Source: Sphagnum compactum
Taxonomy: Eukaryota > Bryophyta > Sphagnopsida > Sphagnales
DNA: 64,000 bases
Reading direction: 5' to 3'
Assembly: GCA_965153455.1 (NCBI GenBank)
Contig: OZ234498.1
Coordinates: forward strand, 1 to 64,000
Below, in pieces: positions 47,218 through 58,211 of this stretch. A program made the position numbers and the translations under genes. The notes under the pieces are model-generated. The model was not told where the DNA came from. It saw only the letters and a program-made list of their open reading frames with translations, and searched no databases. Every line of letters starts with the position of its first letter. Position 1 is the stretch's first letter.

Positions 47218-48483
47218 AGGGTTGTTTGACTTCTTCCGGCCTTGTTGATCTCATATCTTGGATATCATGATCCTATTCAAAGCACAACAGTTTCGGAAAG
47301 TCACCGTTTATCCTCCTCCAACTTAGACCGAAGTTCTGGACACCTTGCTTTGGCAACACGAACAGAGATAGATTTTGAGTATTCGGAGCATGCACAGTGT
47401 CTACGTTTTAGCCGACGGCTCGTCTTTCTCGGAGTTTTCTTCTTGTGCTGCAAGCCTGGGAGGATGAGTTTCTCGAAATGGACGATGCGTTTTTCACAAC
47501 TTTTGCTCACAATAGTTGCAATGAGATTTGTTTCTCGGTTACGAGTGTTTCGACTACTTTGGAGTGGTCGGGTGCTCTTTTCATACGACAGTTGCTGGGG
47601 GTTGGTGCAGGTCACCGGTTTGTTTATAGCTCAAAGCTATATGCATCATGTGGATCGTGCTGACATCAATTCCTCCGAGAAGGTTGACGACTCTTGTTCC
47701 TGATCTGCAAGGTCAATTCTGCAACTATTGAGACCGCTGATAGAAGGACTGGTCTGAATTGGTCGACAGCTAGGAAGAACATTTGAAACCTGTATGATAT
47801 ATGAACTGGAAAAAATGTGGACTTCTGACTTATGGGGAAGGTGGAGGTCACATTCGCAGAGCGTTTCACGTCAGGTAATCAGCAGCAGGCCGCGGCAGCA
47901 CTGAGACCGATTCACCGAACAGCCCCTCACAGTCTGACGTATTTACCGGGTATGATAAAAATCATTACCGTTGTCGAACGCGGGTTCACATTTTTAGTGG
48001 TTTTGTATGGAGGCATCCCTTTCACCTTAAAGAGCCAAATCCAAGTGCATAAATTGTTGCTGTCCGTGCATTCATAAGGTTGATACGTTCATGAGGCAAG
48101 AAGCATCGGAGCCTCCAATGTTGTGCTGTGGTTGTATTACTTACCGAAAATTTGAAGCTCTTTGAGATCATCCGTAGATTTCCGGTGTACAATCGTGAGT
48201 TCTAAATTCTGGTTCCGTCTTGCTCTTGTGCAGGGTTTTTCACTTGGCGTTCGTTGATACTGATCTTAGCATTTGGCTGCGTACTGCAACTGGACGGGGA
48301 TTACAGAAAGATGCAATATTTGACTTATTTGCAGACCATTTTCCCAACTTTCAGGCACTATCTTATTGCCTTACTCGCATTTATCCTCTCTACCAACCAA
48401 TCCACTCAGATATAATCACCGAATGTTTTGTCCAGGACAGCAATTTTTTAGCTTTCCTTTCAAAGGTGCATGCTGATAGATAG
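47218..48483 (+). repeat. 1.3-kb duplicated segment, copy 2
   Basis: Partner of 33626-34942, same orientation. Here it follows the SPX-type exon and ends at 48483 in unrelated AT-rich DNA, so this copy lacks the EXS exon found 45 bp after copy 1. Confidence 0.85.
47841..47949 (+). pseudogene. PHO1: PHO1-like linker exon, intact copy
   Basis: 109-nt exon between GGGAAG and a GTATGA donor. It encodes VEVTFAERFTSGNQQQ, then LRPIHRTAPHSLTYLPG, matching the end of SPX and start of the membrane part of PHO1. Unlike the copy at 34293 it has no stop, yet downstream EXS exons are absent, so the gene is still a fragment. Confidence 0.6.
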
Positions 48484-49186
48484 TCACGACCATACTTATT
48501 AACTTGCTTAAGTAATCTTTTAATTCTTGTCATCTGCCCTAAACAACCCTTTATTTTTCAACCCAAAAACAATTACTTATTTACTTGCTGCCCGAAGTTT
48601 TTTTTGGTGTTTTTTTTTCCGGGGGTCAATACCTGACTTGGGCTCCGCGTGACATGACATTACCCATGTGCAACTCATTTTAGATATTTTTAAAAATTCA
48701 TTTAAAAAAACGTTTCATATGACATGGTCACATTTCGTTCATCTATGGATAACTATATTTTTATGATCAATTACATGAAAATCAACTACCTACTTAATTA
48801 AGTTTATTTTATTTTAGCTCAGATTTAATTAATTAAACCAACCCTAACCCCCCCCCTATGAACTTGTAAAAAGAAAACCCCCCTCTCATCCCTTTTCAAC
48901 ATAGAAAAAAAACTCCCTCCCATCCCCCTTCAACATATTAAAAAAAAAAACCCTTTCATGTTCCCCCTGTCCCTAGCCACTCCACAATGAAAAAACAAAA
49001 TTTAAAAAAAAAATCATCCCTTTCCCTTCCTCCTTCCACATGTCAAATAAAAACATTACCCTCCACCCCCCTCCCCTTCAACAGTAAAAAAAAAAGAAGA
49101 AAAAAATCAAGGTGCACCCTTTCCCCCGGTGCACCCTTTCCCCCGTCCCATAATGAATTTGTAAAAAAAATTACCCCCTTCCCTTC
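48484..49186. other. AT-rich DNA and partial element copy
   Basis: No gene. From about 48960 the sequence resembles the second unit of the 1.09-kb insertion (37380-37620), with poly-A and CCCC runs. Confidence 0.45.
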
Positions 49187-49650
49187 CCTAGCCTCTCCAC
49201 AATGAAAAAAACATTTCCAGAGCCCTTAAATTAACCCCTTTCCCCCCTCCTCCTTCCACATTTCCAATGAAGGGGAAAATAAAAACATCAACCTCGACCC
49301 CCCTCCCTCCCCCTCAACAGTCCAAAAAATGAAGGAAAAAAATCAAGGTGCACCCTTTCCCCCCCCCCCCCCCGCACAATGAATAAAATATAAACCCTGG
49401 CCCTCTTGGCCCAGTAAAAAGTAATTTATCAAAGTTACAAGCAGTAACAAAAAGTAACAAACCTTCCCCTTTCACTAGTAAAAAGTAACTTACAAAATTT
49501 ACGACCAATAAAAAAAGTAACAAAAAGTGAAAAAGGTCAACAAATACAGCCAGGCATTGCGCGAAAACAGCCAGGCACCGCTGTGTATTTTTCCTGGTCA
49601 AACAGCCACCAGCCACCGGCATTACACTCGTAATGCCCGGATCATACCTT
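49187..49650 (+). mobile_element. Copy of the CCTTAAGG-ending element
   Basis: Nearly identical to 36754-37225, from CCCTAGCCTCTCCACAATG to the hairpin GCATTAC-ACTC-GTAATGC and GATCATACCTTAAGG. It joins directly to the 3' part of a 0.7-kb element. Confidence 0.7.
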
Positions 49651-50262
49651 AAGGAATGCAAAAAACACAAAGAAACCCTAAGACCGAAACAAAAAAAAGA
49701 TAAAAAAATGGGGATCTTATATTCTTATATAGTAAACGACGTCGTGGACGAGATGAAGCTTTCCATCCATCTGTCCATTGCGTCATCCATCTTCTCATCT
49801 GCCCGTCATCCATCCAAACACAACAAATATATATCTTAAAAAGGGACCTTAAATGTACCCATATCCCCGTCCTCCTTCCACCCTGAACCCATATATCTAG
49901 GGGTACCCATTTCCCCCTCCCCCTCAACAGTAAAAAAAAAATTAAAAAAATGCATCAAGGTGCACCCCTAAACCCCCCCCTTGCACAATCAACCCAATAT
50001 AAACCCTGCCCCTTCTTCACAGTAAAAAGTAATTTCCTAAAACTTACGAGTAATAAAAAAAGTAACAAAACTTACCCCTTTCATCAGTAAAAAGTAACTT
50101 ACAAAACTTATGACCAGTAAAAAAAGTAACTAAAAGTGAAAAAAGTCAACAAAAACAGCCCGGCATCGCGCTAAAACAGCCCGGCACTCCTGTGTATTTT
50201 CTCTGGTCAAACAGCCCCCAGCCCCCGGCATTACACTCGTAATGCTCCGATTACTAAGATAG
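49651..50262 (+). mobile_element. 0.7-kb hairpin element, copy E, 5'-truncated
   Basis: Begins inside the family sequence (GGAATGCAAAAAACAC, about 90 bp from the normal start) and runs to the hairpin and GATTACTAAGATAG. The junction with the preceding element falls at a shared AAGGAATG. Confidence 0.7.
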
Positions 50263-50945
50263 GATGATTTTCAAAAGTGTATGAAATAAAATTTTCTCTC
50301 CTAGCTTGCTTGTATTTGTTCCCTGCTATTCTTTCCATGCCTCCTACAAAGCCAAGAAAAGGGTAGAAGAATAAAAATAACATACTAGCACACATTGGAA
50401 AAACAGGGGGAAAAAAAATGATCAAAAGAAGACAAATAAGTAAAACTAATAAATACTACCAAAAAAACGATAAGAAACATTCGGTAAGAAGAAGATTATG
50501 AAAAAATGGGGAAAAACGAGGTTTAGGGAAAAAATAGTGGAGGATGAAAATAAGGGGAAAAAATGTTTGATGTTATATTCTTCGCATTTCCCACTCCCGT
50601 TCTTTAACCCGTCGAGCCCCCCCCCCTGCCGGGTCCTTCCGATCCTTCACATTTCCCACTCCGATTCTTTACCCAGTCGATCCCCCCCCTTTTTTCGCAT
50701 TTCCCACTCTGGTTCAAGACACGAAGAGGCAACCCCTATTTATTTATGCGCTTTTTGAACATTGTTCTTTTAGTTCCTGTAACCCCATATACATGCACTC
50801 TGGGAGGGTAACCCTAGGGCGGTTGAGAGCAGTGCTATATTTAGCTACTGTCCGTAGTTACTGTCCGTTCGGCTTCAGGGGAGGCTTCATTGTCGGTACC
50901 ATCCTTCCTTTACTATATGTAGTAGCAAAATATTAACCCCGATTC
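50263..50945. other. No recognised gene
   Basis: AT-rich, then two C-rich blocks with ATTTCCCACTC[CT]GGTTC-like repeats (50587, 50650, 50700). Confidence 0.4.
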
Positions 50946-51431
50946 ATGACGGCGCTATTAGTTGCACATGATTTGGAAAGATATATTGACTTATTGCAGT
51001 ATTCGGCCTGCCACCTTCCATCAATTAGGACTCCGGACCAAATTATTATTGCTGGCAAGGGTGTTCCCAGCATATGTCTAGGGTTTTTGATTGGACCCAC
51101 CAATTATTCTATGATCTACGGCTGGTGGATAACAACGAGGCGGAAGAGGGTTTTGGTTGTCCCGCGGGCGTGGGACGGACGCGCGGCCAGAAAAGTGTTT
51201 TCTTTTCAGTTCTCTGGTTTTGAAAGTTTGGCGATCCCCCCGCCCAAAAAGCAAATCTGGTCCTATTTTTACCTTTTAAAGAGGAAAATTTCCAAACTTT
51301 TCCAAAAATCTATTATCGTTTGGGCGCTGAGAACTCACCCAAACAAATTCACTGTGACCAACAGTTCTTTTTATTCTGATTTATTTCAAAGAACCAGCGG
51401 TTCTTCTCTGGTGCTGAAATCATTTAAATAA
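50946..51431 (+). CDS. Hypothetical 161-residue frame
   Basis: ATG-started frame with mixed composition, one Lys/Arg-rich stretch in the middle and no recognised domain. It ends at the edge of a duplicated segment. It could be an exon of a gene or a chance frame; I cannot assign a function. Confidence 0.2.
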   Translation: MTALLVAHDLERYIDLLQYSACHLPSIRTPDQIIIAGKGVPSICLGFLIGPTNYSMIYGWWITTRRKRVLVVPRAWDGRAARKVFSFQFSGFESLAIPPPKKQIWSYFYLLKRKISKLFQKSIIVWALRTHPNKFTVTNSSFYSDLFQRTSGSSLVLKSFK

Positions 51432-52347
51432 CCGGCGACGGCTTCTTGCCCGACGGATTAGAGGCTGATGAACACCTATAGTCGACGACCGAGAATGGAA
51501 GGGTACTCGATTTTCCGTCCCTAATGCATCGATCGGGGAACATGCATCTATCGATTCTCTTCGTCTGCATATCTCATCCCATGTAATCGCTTTCACGAAG
51601 GGAAACGAAAGGTTTTTGAATTCTCATCTGAATTTGGATGGAACGTAATTGGATGTGAAAAAAAGACAGACCGGTCGGTGAAGAAGAAAAGTGGGGGGCA
51701 GAAGAGATCGACGCCGCCTCTCTTCAGTCTTCTCTCCCTCTCTCGCAAAGAAACCCACAAAATTGAAGCAAAAACCCTGATCCCAAGTCTCTAGACGAAA
51801 TCCCGGGCCAATTCCAGGCTCGATGATTGGGGGCCATGGGAACCCCCCCCCCCGGCCCGCTCCCTCCCCCGGACCCCATCCAAAATTCGACCCTACCCGC
51901 CAATCTCGGTCTCTTGTTTCTGCCCAACAGCTGGACCAGCTTTAGTTATCATTGATTACCTAAAATTCGTCTTGAATGTCCGGAAACGGGCACGTTTCGC
52001 ACTGAACGTCCCTGACCGTTGCCGGCGACGACTTCTTGCCCGACGGACGGATTAGAGGCTGATGAACACCTATAGTCGACGACCGAGAGCGGAAGGGTAG
52101 TCGATTTTCCGTCCCTAATGCATCGATCGGGGAATATGCATCCATCGATTCTCTTCGTCTGCATATCTCATCCCATGTAATCGCTTTCACGAAGGGAAAC
52201 GAAAGGTTTTTGAATTCTCATCTGAATTTGGATGAAACGTAGTTGGATGAGAAAAAAAGACAGACCGGTCGGGGAAGAAGAGGAGCGGGGGGCAGAAGAG
52301 AAAGACGCCGCCTCTCTTCATTCTTCCCTCTCTCTCTCGCAAAGAAA
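51431..52347 (+). repeat. About 325-bp direct duplication (51431-51754 and 52021-52347)
   Basis: Both copies run from CCGGCGACG[GA]CTTCTTGCC to CTCTCGCAAAGAAAC, about 590 bp apart. The second half is purine-rich then CT-rich, like a plant 5' UTR, so this may be a duplicated promoter and leader. Confidence 0.85.
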
Positions 52348-52350
52348 CTC

Positions 52351-52504
52351 ACTTCCTCGCTCGCTCTCGAGGGCGTGCATATTCGTTAGGCAGGCAGCTG
52401 CGCCATCGCCATCTGTGCAGCAGCAGCACTTCCTCACTCGCTCTCAAGGCCGTGCATATTCGTCGGGCAGGCAGCTGCGCCATCGTCGTCTGTGCAGCAG
52501 CAGC
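52351..52504 (+). repeat. 77-bp tandem duplication
   Basis: Two adjacent copies starting ACTTCCTC[GA]CTCGCTCTC and ending GTGCAGCAGCAGC. Confidence 0.9.
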
Positions 52505-52842
52505 AAGCTCCAGACAACTTGCTGGGTCTTTGTCTGACATTTTGGTGGGCATAATATTCTGGGGAGTGCTTTCAGCGCTTTACAACAAACACAATAGTTG
52601 CTCAAAGGTTCTTGCACGCTGCAACGTTGTTGTAGGCTGTTGAAATCATTCGCAGTAAAGGCAGGTATGTTTTCTCTTTTGCTCTGTGTTTGTGTTTCCC
52701 TCTTGCTTGTCGGCTCCTTTTTTTTTTGCCCTCTTCCGGAGCAACCCCGGAGGAGTATTTTCTGCTCGATGTTATGTTCCGAGTGCATCTAGAGAGTGCA
52801 TCTAGAGGGTGTTCAGGAGCCACGAGCTCACGAGTAGCTCTA

Positions 52843-53322
52843 GCCGCTGAACGGTCGTGGTCAAGATAGTTCACACTTATCGTGGTATCACTCTTACTGA
52901 CTGCTTCAACAAGCAGTCCAAACCAACATGAAACAGCTGATTAAAACAGCTAGTCAAGATAGTTCACACTCTGAAAGAGGGAATCTGGACCCGTCAGAAC
53001 GCTCGCCGTCCATCACAACCAGGACTATGTCACTGGCAGGACGTTCATCTGGCGAGGAGCCGCCGACCGAAACTGGACAAATCCATCGCAGCAATCCCGC
53101 TCGGGGCGGCGAGCAATTTCTCGTCGTCCGAGGTGTGAGTCTTGTCTATGTTAGAGAACACAGATCAAATGTACGCACTATAGAACAGATCCTGTTCAAG
53201 TACAGTCGTGGAGATAATGCCGCTGAACGATCGTGGTCAAGACAGTTCACACTTATCGTGGTATCGCTCTTACTGACTGCTTCAACAAGTAGTCTGAACC
53301 AACATGAAACAGCTGATTAAAA
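52843..53322 (+). repeat. 104-bp direct repeats 376 bp apart
   Basis: 52843-52946 and 53219-53322 share GCCGCTGAACG through AACAGCTGATTAAAAC. The 130-codon frame starting at 52928 lies mostly between them and has no known domain. Confidence 0.85.
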
Positions 53323-53419
53323 CCTTTATCTATCCTGCTCCTCATCCACTGTAATTGTCATCTAAACTTACTTCGGAGAGTTGTGGCATTAGGACCCTTG
53401 CTGACTTGTGACAAACCCG

Positions 53420-54162
53420 AATGTGCAAGAATTCAGGGAGGAGAAAGGGCTCGGTCACCCTCCTTCTCAGGAGCTGTCAGTTGAATTTAACAACCAGACT
53501 TATGTTAGCATACCTTGGTAAGCATGTGGAAAGCAGCTCAGATTTTGTTTTCCAGAAACTGTACGTTCAGATTATTAGAAGGTTTTCTGCAAACATCTAT
53601 ATTTGTGGTGATAGAAGTTGTCATATCCTGCAGGATTTCAACCAGAAATTGAAGGCGCCATTCTCACTGAAGAGTTCCAGTTCAAGACGGCCTCTACGTG
53701 TACAACTTACGAGGGGTGGCGAGCAGTTGCAAGGTAATGAGACCTAAGCAGTGCCAACTTACTGTAAGATTGTGCAAACCGAGTGCTTATTTGTGTGCTG
53801 TGCAAAGTATTTCTGAGTTAGTGCTTGGAATGTCGCTAACTGCCAGGTTACATTATTCAGAGCAAGTGCAATGCTTCCAATAGGACTTCAGTAACGTGTT
53901 TTGTTACTTTTCACAGGAGGAGCTTATACCAGCTGTAGCTCAGCATTTTGCTGCTCAGGTTTGGCCTCTACGTCCAATTTAACTTGTTTGTGCCTTTTGT
54001 GTGTGGTGGGAAGTTAAATACTGGCTTACTATACTTCTTCTGGTTACGATACCGCAGCTAACTGGTCATATGTCAGGTCGTGGAGGACAATGAGACACTG
54101 TTGTCCTTCGAATTCTTTCTGAAGAAGCGGCATTTGCAAGCTCCACAATATCCCAGCATCAG
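53420..54162 (+). other. Orphan exons of an unrecognised gene
   Basis: Open segments bracketed by plausible splice sites: about 53420-53517 (ends FNNQTYVSIP, donor GTAAGC), 53634-53733 (IEGAILTEEFQFKTAS..YEGW, donor GTAATG), 53917-53958 (EELIPAVAQHFAAQ) and 54077-54162 (VVEDNETLLSFEFFLKK..). The last two join in phase; the earlier junctions do not unless a 26-nt exon is added, which still creates a stop. Probably a decayed gene piece. I cannot name the family. Confidence 0.35.
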
Positions 54163-54475
54163 GTAGCTGCCCGCACTGTAGCCAAATGATAAACTGCATG
54201 CGATGATAATAACCAGTTTAGGACTATGAGACTCTAGAAACTTACTTGCCTCCGCCAAAATCTTTGAAATGGGTTTGGTGAGGGAGATGTGTGCCTTTGC
54301 AACCAATCCTCCTCCTTGTGGCTGATGTTTGATGTATTATTGCTGGCTGCTGTAGGGAGATCGAATTCTCGGCATTGGGGACACGGCACTGTTTCAGGCA
54401 GGAAATGCGCCTCCCTTCATTCGAATATTCTGAAAAGTGCCTGTTGAGAAAGAGGATAAACTGAAATACAAGGTC

Positions 54476-56126
54476 ATGGCACCTCCGAGTAGAGCGAGCT
54501 GTCATTATTGTGAGCTCTGCGATAGGACTCTCGTCCCCGGCGCCAACCTCGAGGAGCACAAGGTCAGAGCCATCCATCGAGGCTTGATGGAGGCGTCCGG
54601 GAAGATGACGAGACGTCAACTTCAAGTGTTCCGAGAGGAGTTGAAGGTCGGTCGTCGCAAACAAAAGTTGCCGGCTAAACGGGCCATCCTGGAGGCTCTG
54701 CGAGAGCCGGTGGAACCCAGCAATTGGTGCGTTCCTTTTTTTCTCTCAATTGTCTTTTATCGAATTTTTTTTCTTTTCATAGAGCTTTTTTAATTTTTTT
54801 TTTTGTCTCCTGCCTCATGACTGGGTTTGTGATCAAAAATTATATCCACCTACTTTTTCCCCTTCGCGCGTAGGAACACGGGCTTGAAACAGACCGTGCA
54901 TTGGGGGCCTCTCGAGAGCGCTTGGATCCTTACCCATTTTCGACGGAAAGGGATCGATATCCCGGACGTTGTGAAAGACGTTGTTGGGCTAGGCTGTGAG
55001 ACTACGCAGGAGCTGAGGAAGAAAGAACAAAACACAACCTTGGACGGTTTCCGAGAGCTCTTGACGGATTGTGTCTTGATTTATGAAGGGGCCGTGGTTG
55101 CCATCTTGTTGCACGAGTTGGTTCCGTCCTATCAAGCCGACGAGTATTTCGCTGCGATGGCCCACATGTGGGAGTTTGGCGGACACATCACCAGGACTTG
55201 TTCCCCTGAGACCAGGATGGCCATGTTTGGACACAGATTCTGCTACAACGACTCTGTCCCTGCCAGGTGAGCTTTTAAACCTTCCATGTACCATCCCCAT
55301 TTTCCTGGCTTTTCCCCTCGGACGCACATTTTGATTTTCCATCTTTTTTTAGGTTCTTCCATAAGCAGCGGAGCAAGGAATCCCTTCTCGCGCACACGGC
55401 AGAAGACTTGGAGGCCTACGGCAATGCTTGGGCCGACAAGTTTGTCGACACCAATTTACGCCCCCACTTGGCGTCTTGGCTTCAGGAACTTGAAGATGTC
55501 TATCCCAAAGAGCTCCCTAAACTCAGGGCGCGTCTGGGAAAGACGCCATTCACTGCCATGGGGGTCACCAAGAATTATGTGTCTGCAGCACACACGGATC
55601 GAGACGTCTTGCATTCCGTGATTTCTTGGTTTATCCGAGGTATTCTTTACTTTTCATCTGTTTTCTTTATTTTTCCCTTTTATCCATTTTGTTTCAGGTT
55701 CATATTGTGCTTGTGTGATCCTTTCCAGGGGACGTGGCGGATGCCGGGAAATTTTTTTTCCCTGGTTTTAGCCTGTTTTTCCGACCTCGATCGGGGACCG
55801 TGCTCCTTCTGAACTCTTCCCGGTTGAGCCACTACACGGCGGCAGTCCTAAATCCTGCGCATTGCCAATATGGGTGTGCCTTGTATGTGAGACGGTCCAC
55901 TCAGACCACTTATGTTAGGAGGCAAGATCGCATAGAGCAGATTGGCGATATGTTAGATTCCGCCATGCGTGAGGCGAATGCGACACGTCGACGAGAGATT
56001 ACTGCCCCCCTTTTAATTAATTCTGAAAATGCTCCGCCTCGGAGCGAGGGTAGGAGACAACTTGATGACGTATTACGTATCAAATTCTCTCCTGCCGGCA
56101 TCGAGCGATGTGAAGGGGAGGACTAG
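54476..56126 (+). CDS. TET/JBP-like 2-oxoglutarate/Fe(II) dioxygenase with C2H2 finger
   Basis: Four exons splice in phase with GT-AG introns: 54476-54726, 54874-55266, 55353-55639 and 55729-56126, giving 442 residues without stops. The N-terminus carries a C2H2 finger (C12, C15, H28, H34). The C-terminal half fits the double-stranded beta-helix dioxygenase fold: NYVSAAHTDRD supplies the iron-binding H295 and D297, LSHYTAAV the distal H345, and the YVRRS segment a candidate 2-oxoglutarate arginine. The N-Y-x(4)-H-x-D context, the W..RGD..... G.FFFPGF spacing and the S..LSHYT motif resemble TET/JBP-type enzymes that accompany KDZ DNA transposons in fungi and some green plants; such enzymes oxidise 5-methylcytosine or thymine. 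The start is the first ATG in frame; an upstream exon is possible. Substrate and family level are inference. No transposase is visible nearby. Confidence 0.65.
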
Positions 56127-57889
56127 GTCTCTCTCATAATTACCAGATTTGGCATTGTTACACCTTGCACCAAGGATCTAATCACAGTTGGTCAATCATG
56201 GACATGTGGATCTTTTTGAGCTTTTTGAACCCCACTTAGTCCTTGCTTGTTGTTTATCTTTTGTTTCTTATATTATGGTCTTTTCTTCTTTTCTCCTTTC
56301 TCTTTTTTGTATTTCATTGGCAAATTTTATTGCTTAATTGGCTTTTAAAATTGTGATCATGAAGATTTTTTGATTATTGTGAGAGTTATCTGGATTTTGA
56401 AGAAAAAGACTTAGTTGTGCCCAATACATCTGGTCACATTGACCTGCAACGGGTGAGGTCACTCGCTTTTCAAAGTCTAGTAAATGCATAGTTTGTTGCG
56501 TCTTATCTTTGGTTTGTGTCGTGATGGCATCCTGAATTCCAGTGTTCTCTTAGCGAGTGAAATTTTCTCCATCCTCTCTTGGTGGATTAACAAGATCCGA
56601 TCAGCCCTTGGATTGCTTGGTCCCCACTGGATGGATGCATTCTGTTCTCTCGATGGTCCTACATGCTCTCCTGAGTTTCATTTGTCACGGTTAACCAAGG
56701 TCTAAAACCCAAGGACGCACTGTTTTTTGTCCACAGTCATTCATCCGTCACGGTGGACCGGTGGGTGCTCTGATGCTGATTTTGGCTACATAATCCTACT
56801 TTTATGAAGATCTTATTTTTCCAAGTTTTTAATTGGTGTGAAGTTTGGAAATGAGTTGCAATTTTCTGGTTGGGGGCTTTTGGGGAAAAAATTCAAAGAA
56901 CTTCTCTTGAAAAAGTAAGGAATTAAAAGCTTAGTTTGCCATATTTAAACTCTTTGCTCTTATGCGAATTGAAAAAGTTGTAGAAGCATTTTGGAGAAAA
57001 AAATCTTAGGTTCCTACTTATCCGATAGCTAATGTTGGTGGAATCCTCTGAGATGATGGTTGCTGATGTGGTCCCATCACAAAATTGGAAAAAGAAAAAT
57101 AATAATAGTGCTCCCAACCTAGTAACCGCCTCAAAAAATATCATCTCTTTTTGCCTTCCAAAAAACCGAAGAAAACATTTAATACATGGTAAATTCAATA
57201 ACACCGTGACCTAAAGTTTGTACTCCTCCATCGTAATTGACAAACTTGACGAACTTGAATAGAATGCGAAGACCCAAAAAAAAAAAACCCCGAATATTTA
57301 GGCTGTCTAGCCCTGCAAGGTGAACTCAGCTCTATTTCCTTACTTATTCTGGTGATTTTTTTGAAAAAATTCCCAAGAACCTTTCAGAAGGTCGACAGCC
57401 CATTTCAGATTTTGCAATAATGCAAAATTTTACATCATGAAAAAAATGCTAATTTATAGGATTTTATATATTTCTTTAGAATAAAACTTGGATCCCCCCA
57501 AATCAGGCTTGGGAGAACTGCAATAATGTTTTTTTTTTTCAATTTTCGAAGCTTGCATCTACTGTGAACACCTCGTATAGGATTTGTGAATAAATTGTAA
57601 CCTTTTCGTAAAATAAAATAAAACCTTTTTGTAGGCTGGCTAACTATACCCCGCTTCAATAATAAACATCTGGTTATGTAATCTAACAACTACCCCCACC
57701 CCTTTCCCCCAAAACAATTTTTTTAAAAAAATCCACAAACACCCTCCTCTTGAACCTAGAACCCAAAACCTAAAATATATATATTTAAATCCAAATGTTA
57801 AAAAACGACCGCCGCCGCCGCCCAAGTCCAAAAGCCCTTTTTCCCCAGACCAATAAAATAAAATATTATAAAAAAACAGTGTGGGGTTT
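56127..57889. other. No recognised gene; 3' flank of the dioxygenase gene
   Basis: T-rich 3' UTR-like sequence after the stop at 56126, then AT-rich DNA. No RNA gene or conserved frame seen. Confidence 0.45.
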
Positions 57890-58011
57890 CTGGGCTTTGT
57901 GGAGTAGTGCTTCGGCATTCTTTCTGATGACCACATTGAGGAACTTGTCTAGAGATGGTCCCACTGTGATTGCTTCCATTCATCAACCCAGTAGTGAAGT
58001 TTTTGAGTTTC
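57890..58011 (+). pseudogene. ABCG-type transporter ATP-binding fragment
   Basis: About 40 residues, [15 protein letters not shown], then [19 protein letters not shown], match the D-loop to H-loop part of plant ABCG half-transporters (family: GLDSASAFF...[10 protein letters not shown]). The catalytic Walker B Asp/Glu region is not preserved: the residues before SSASAFF no longer read DEPTSGLD. The frame diverges at once on both sides. This is an isolated piece, same orientation as the SPL and LDL3 pieces that follow. Confidence 0.65.
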
Positions 58012-58044
58012 CGAGATACACCCTCAACAACAAGAGGCTTTCTT

Positions 58045-58150
58045 TGCAGCTGCAAAAGAATTTGTTTGCAACAGCAAGAGACTTTGTTTGTAGCAACCAT
58101 AAATTTTGTTTGCAACAACCATAAATTTTGTTTGCAACAGCAAGACGTTT
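58045..58150 (+). repeat. TTTGTTTGCAACAGC minisatellite
   Basis: Four to five copies of a 21-27-bp unit containing TTTGTTTGCAACA or a close variant, between the ABCG and SPL fragments. Confidence 0.8.
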
Positions 58151-58211
58151 CTGAGATTTCTTTGAAGCGGGAGCAGGAGAAGATTATGGTAGTGCTCTTC
58201 TATCATCACGG

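Noticed and set aside
53634-54162. Type IA topoisomerase assignment for the orphan exons
   Set aside because: A faint resemblance near QAPQYPS only; the upstream exons do not fit and the phases do not join.
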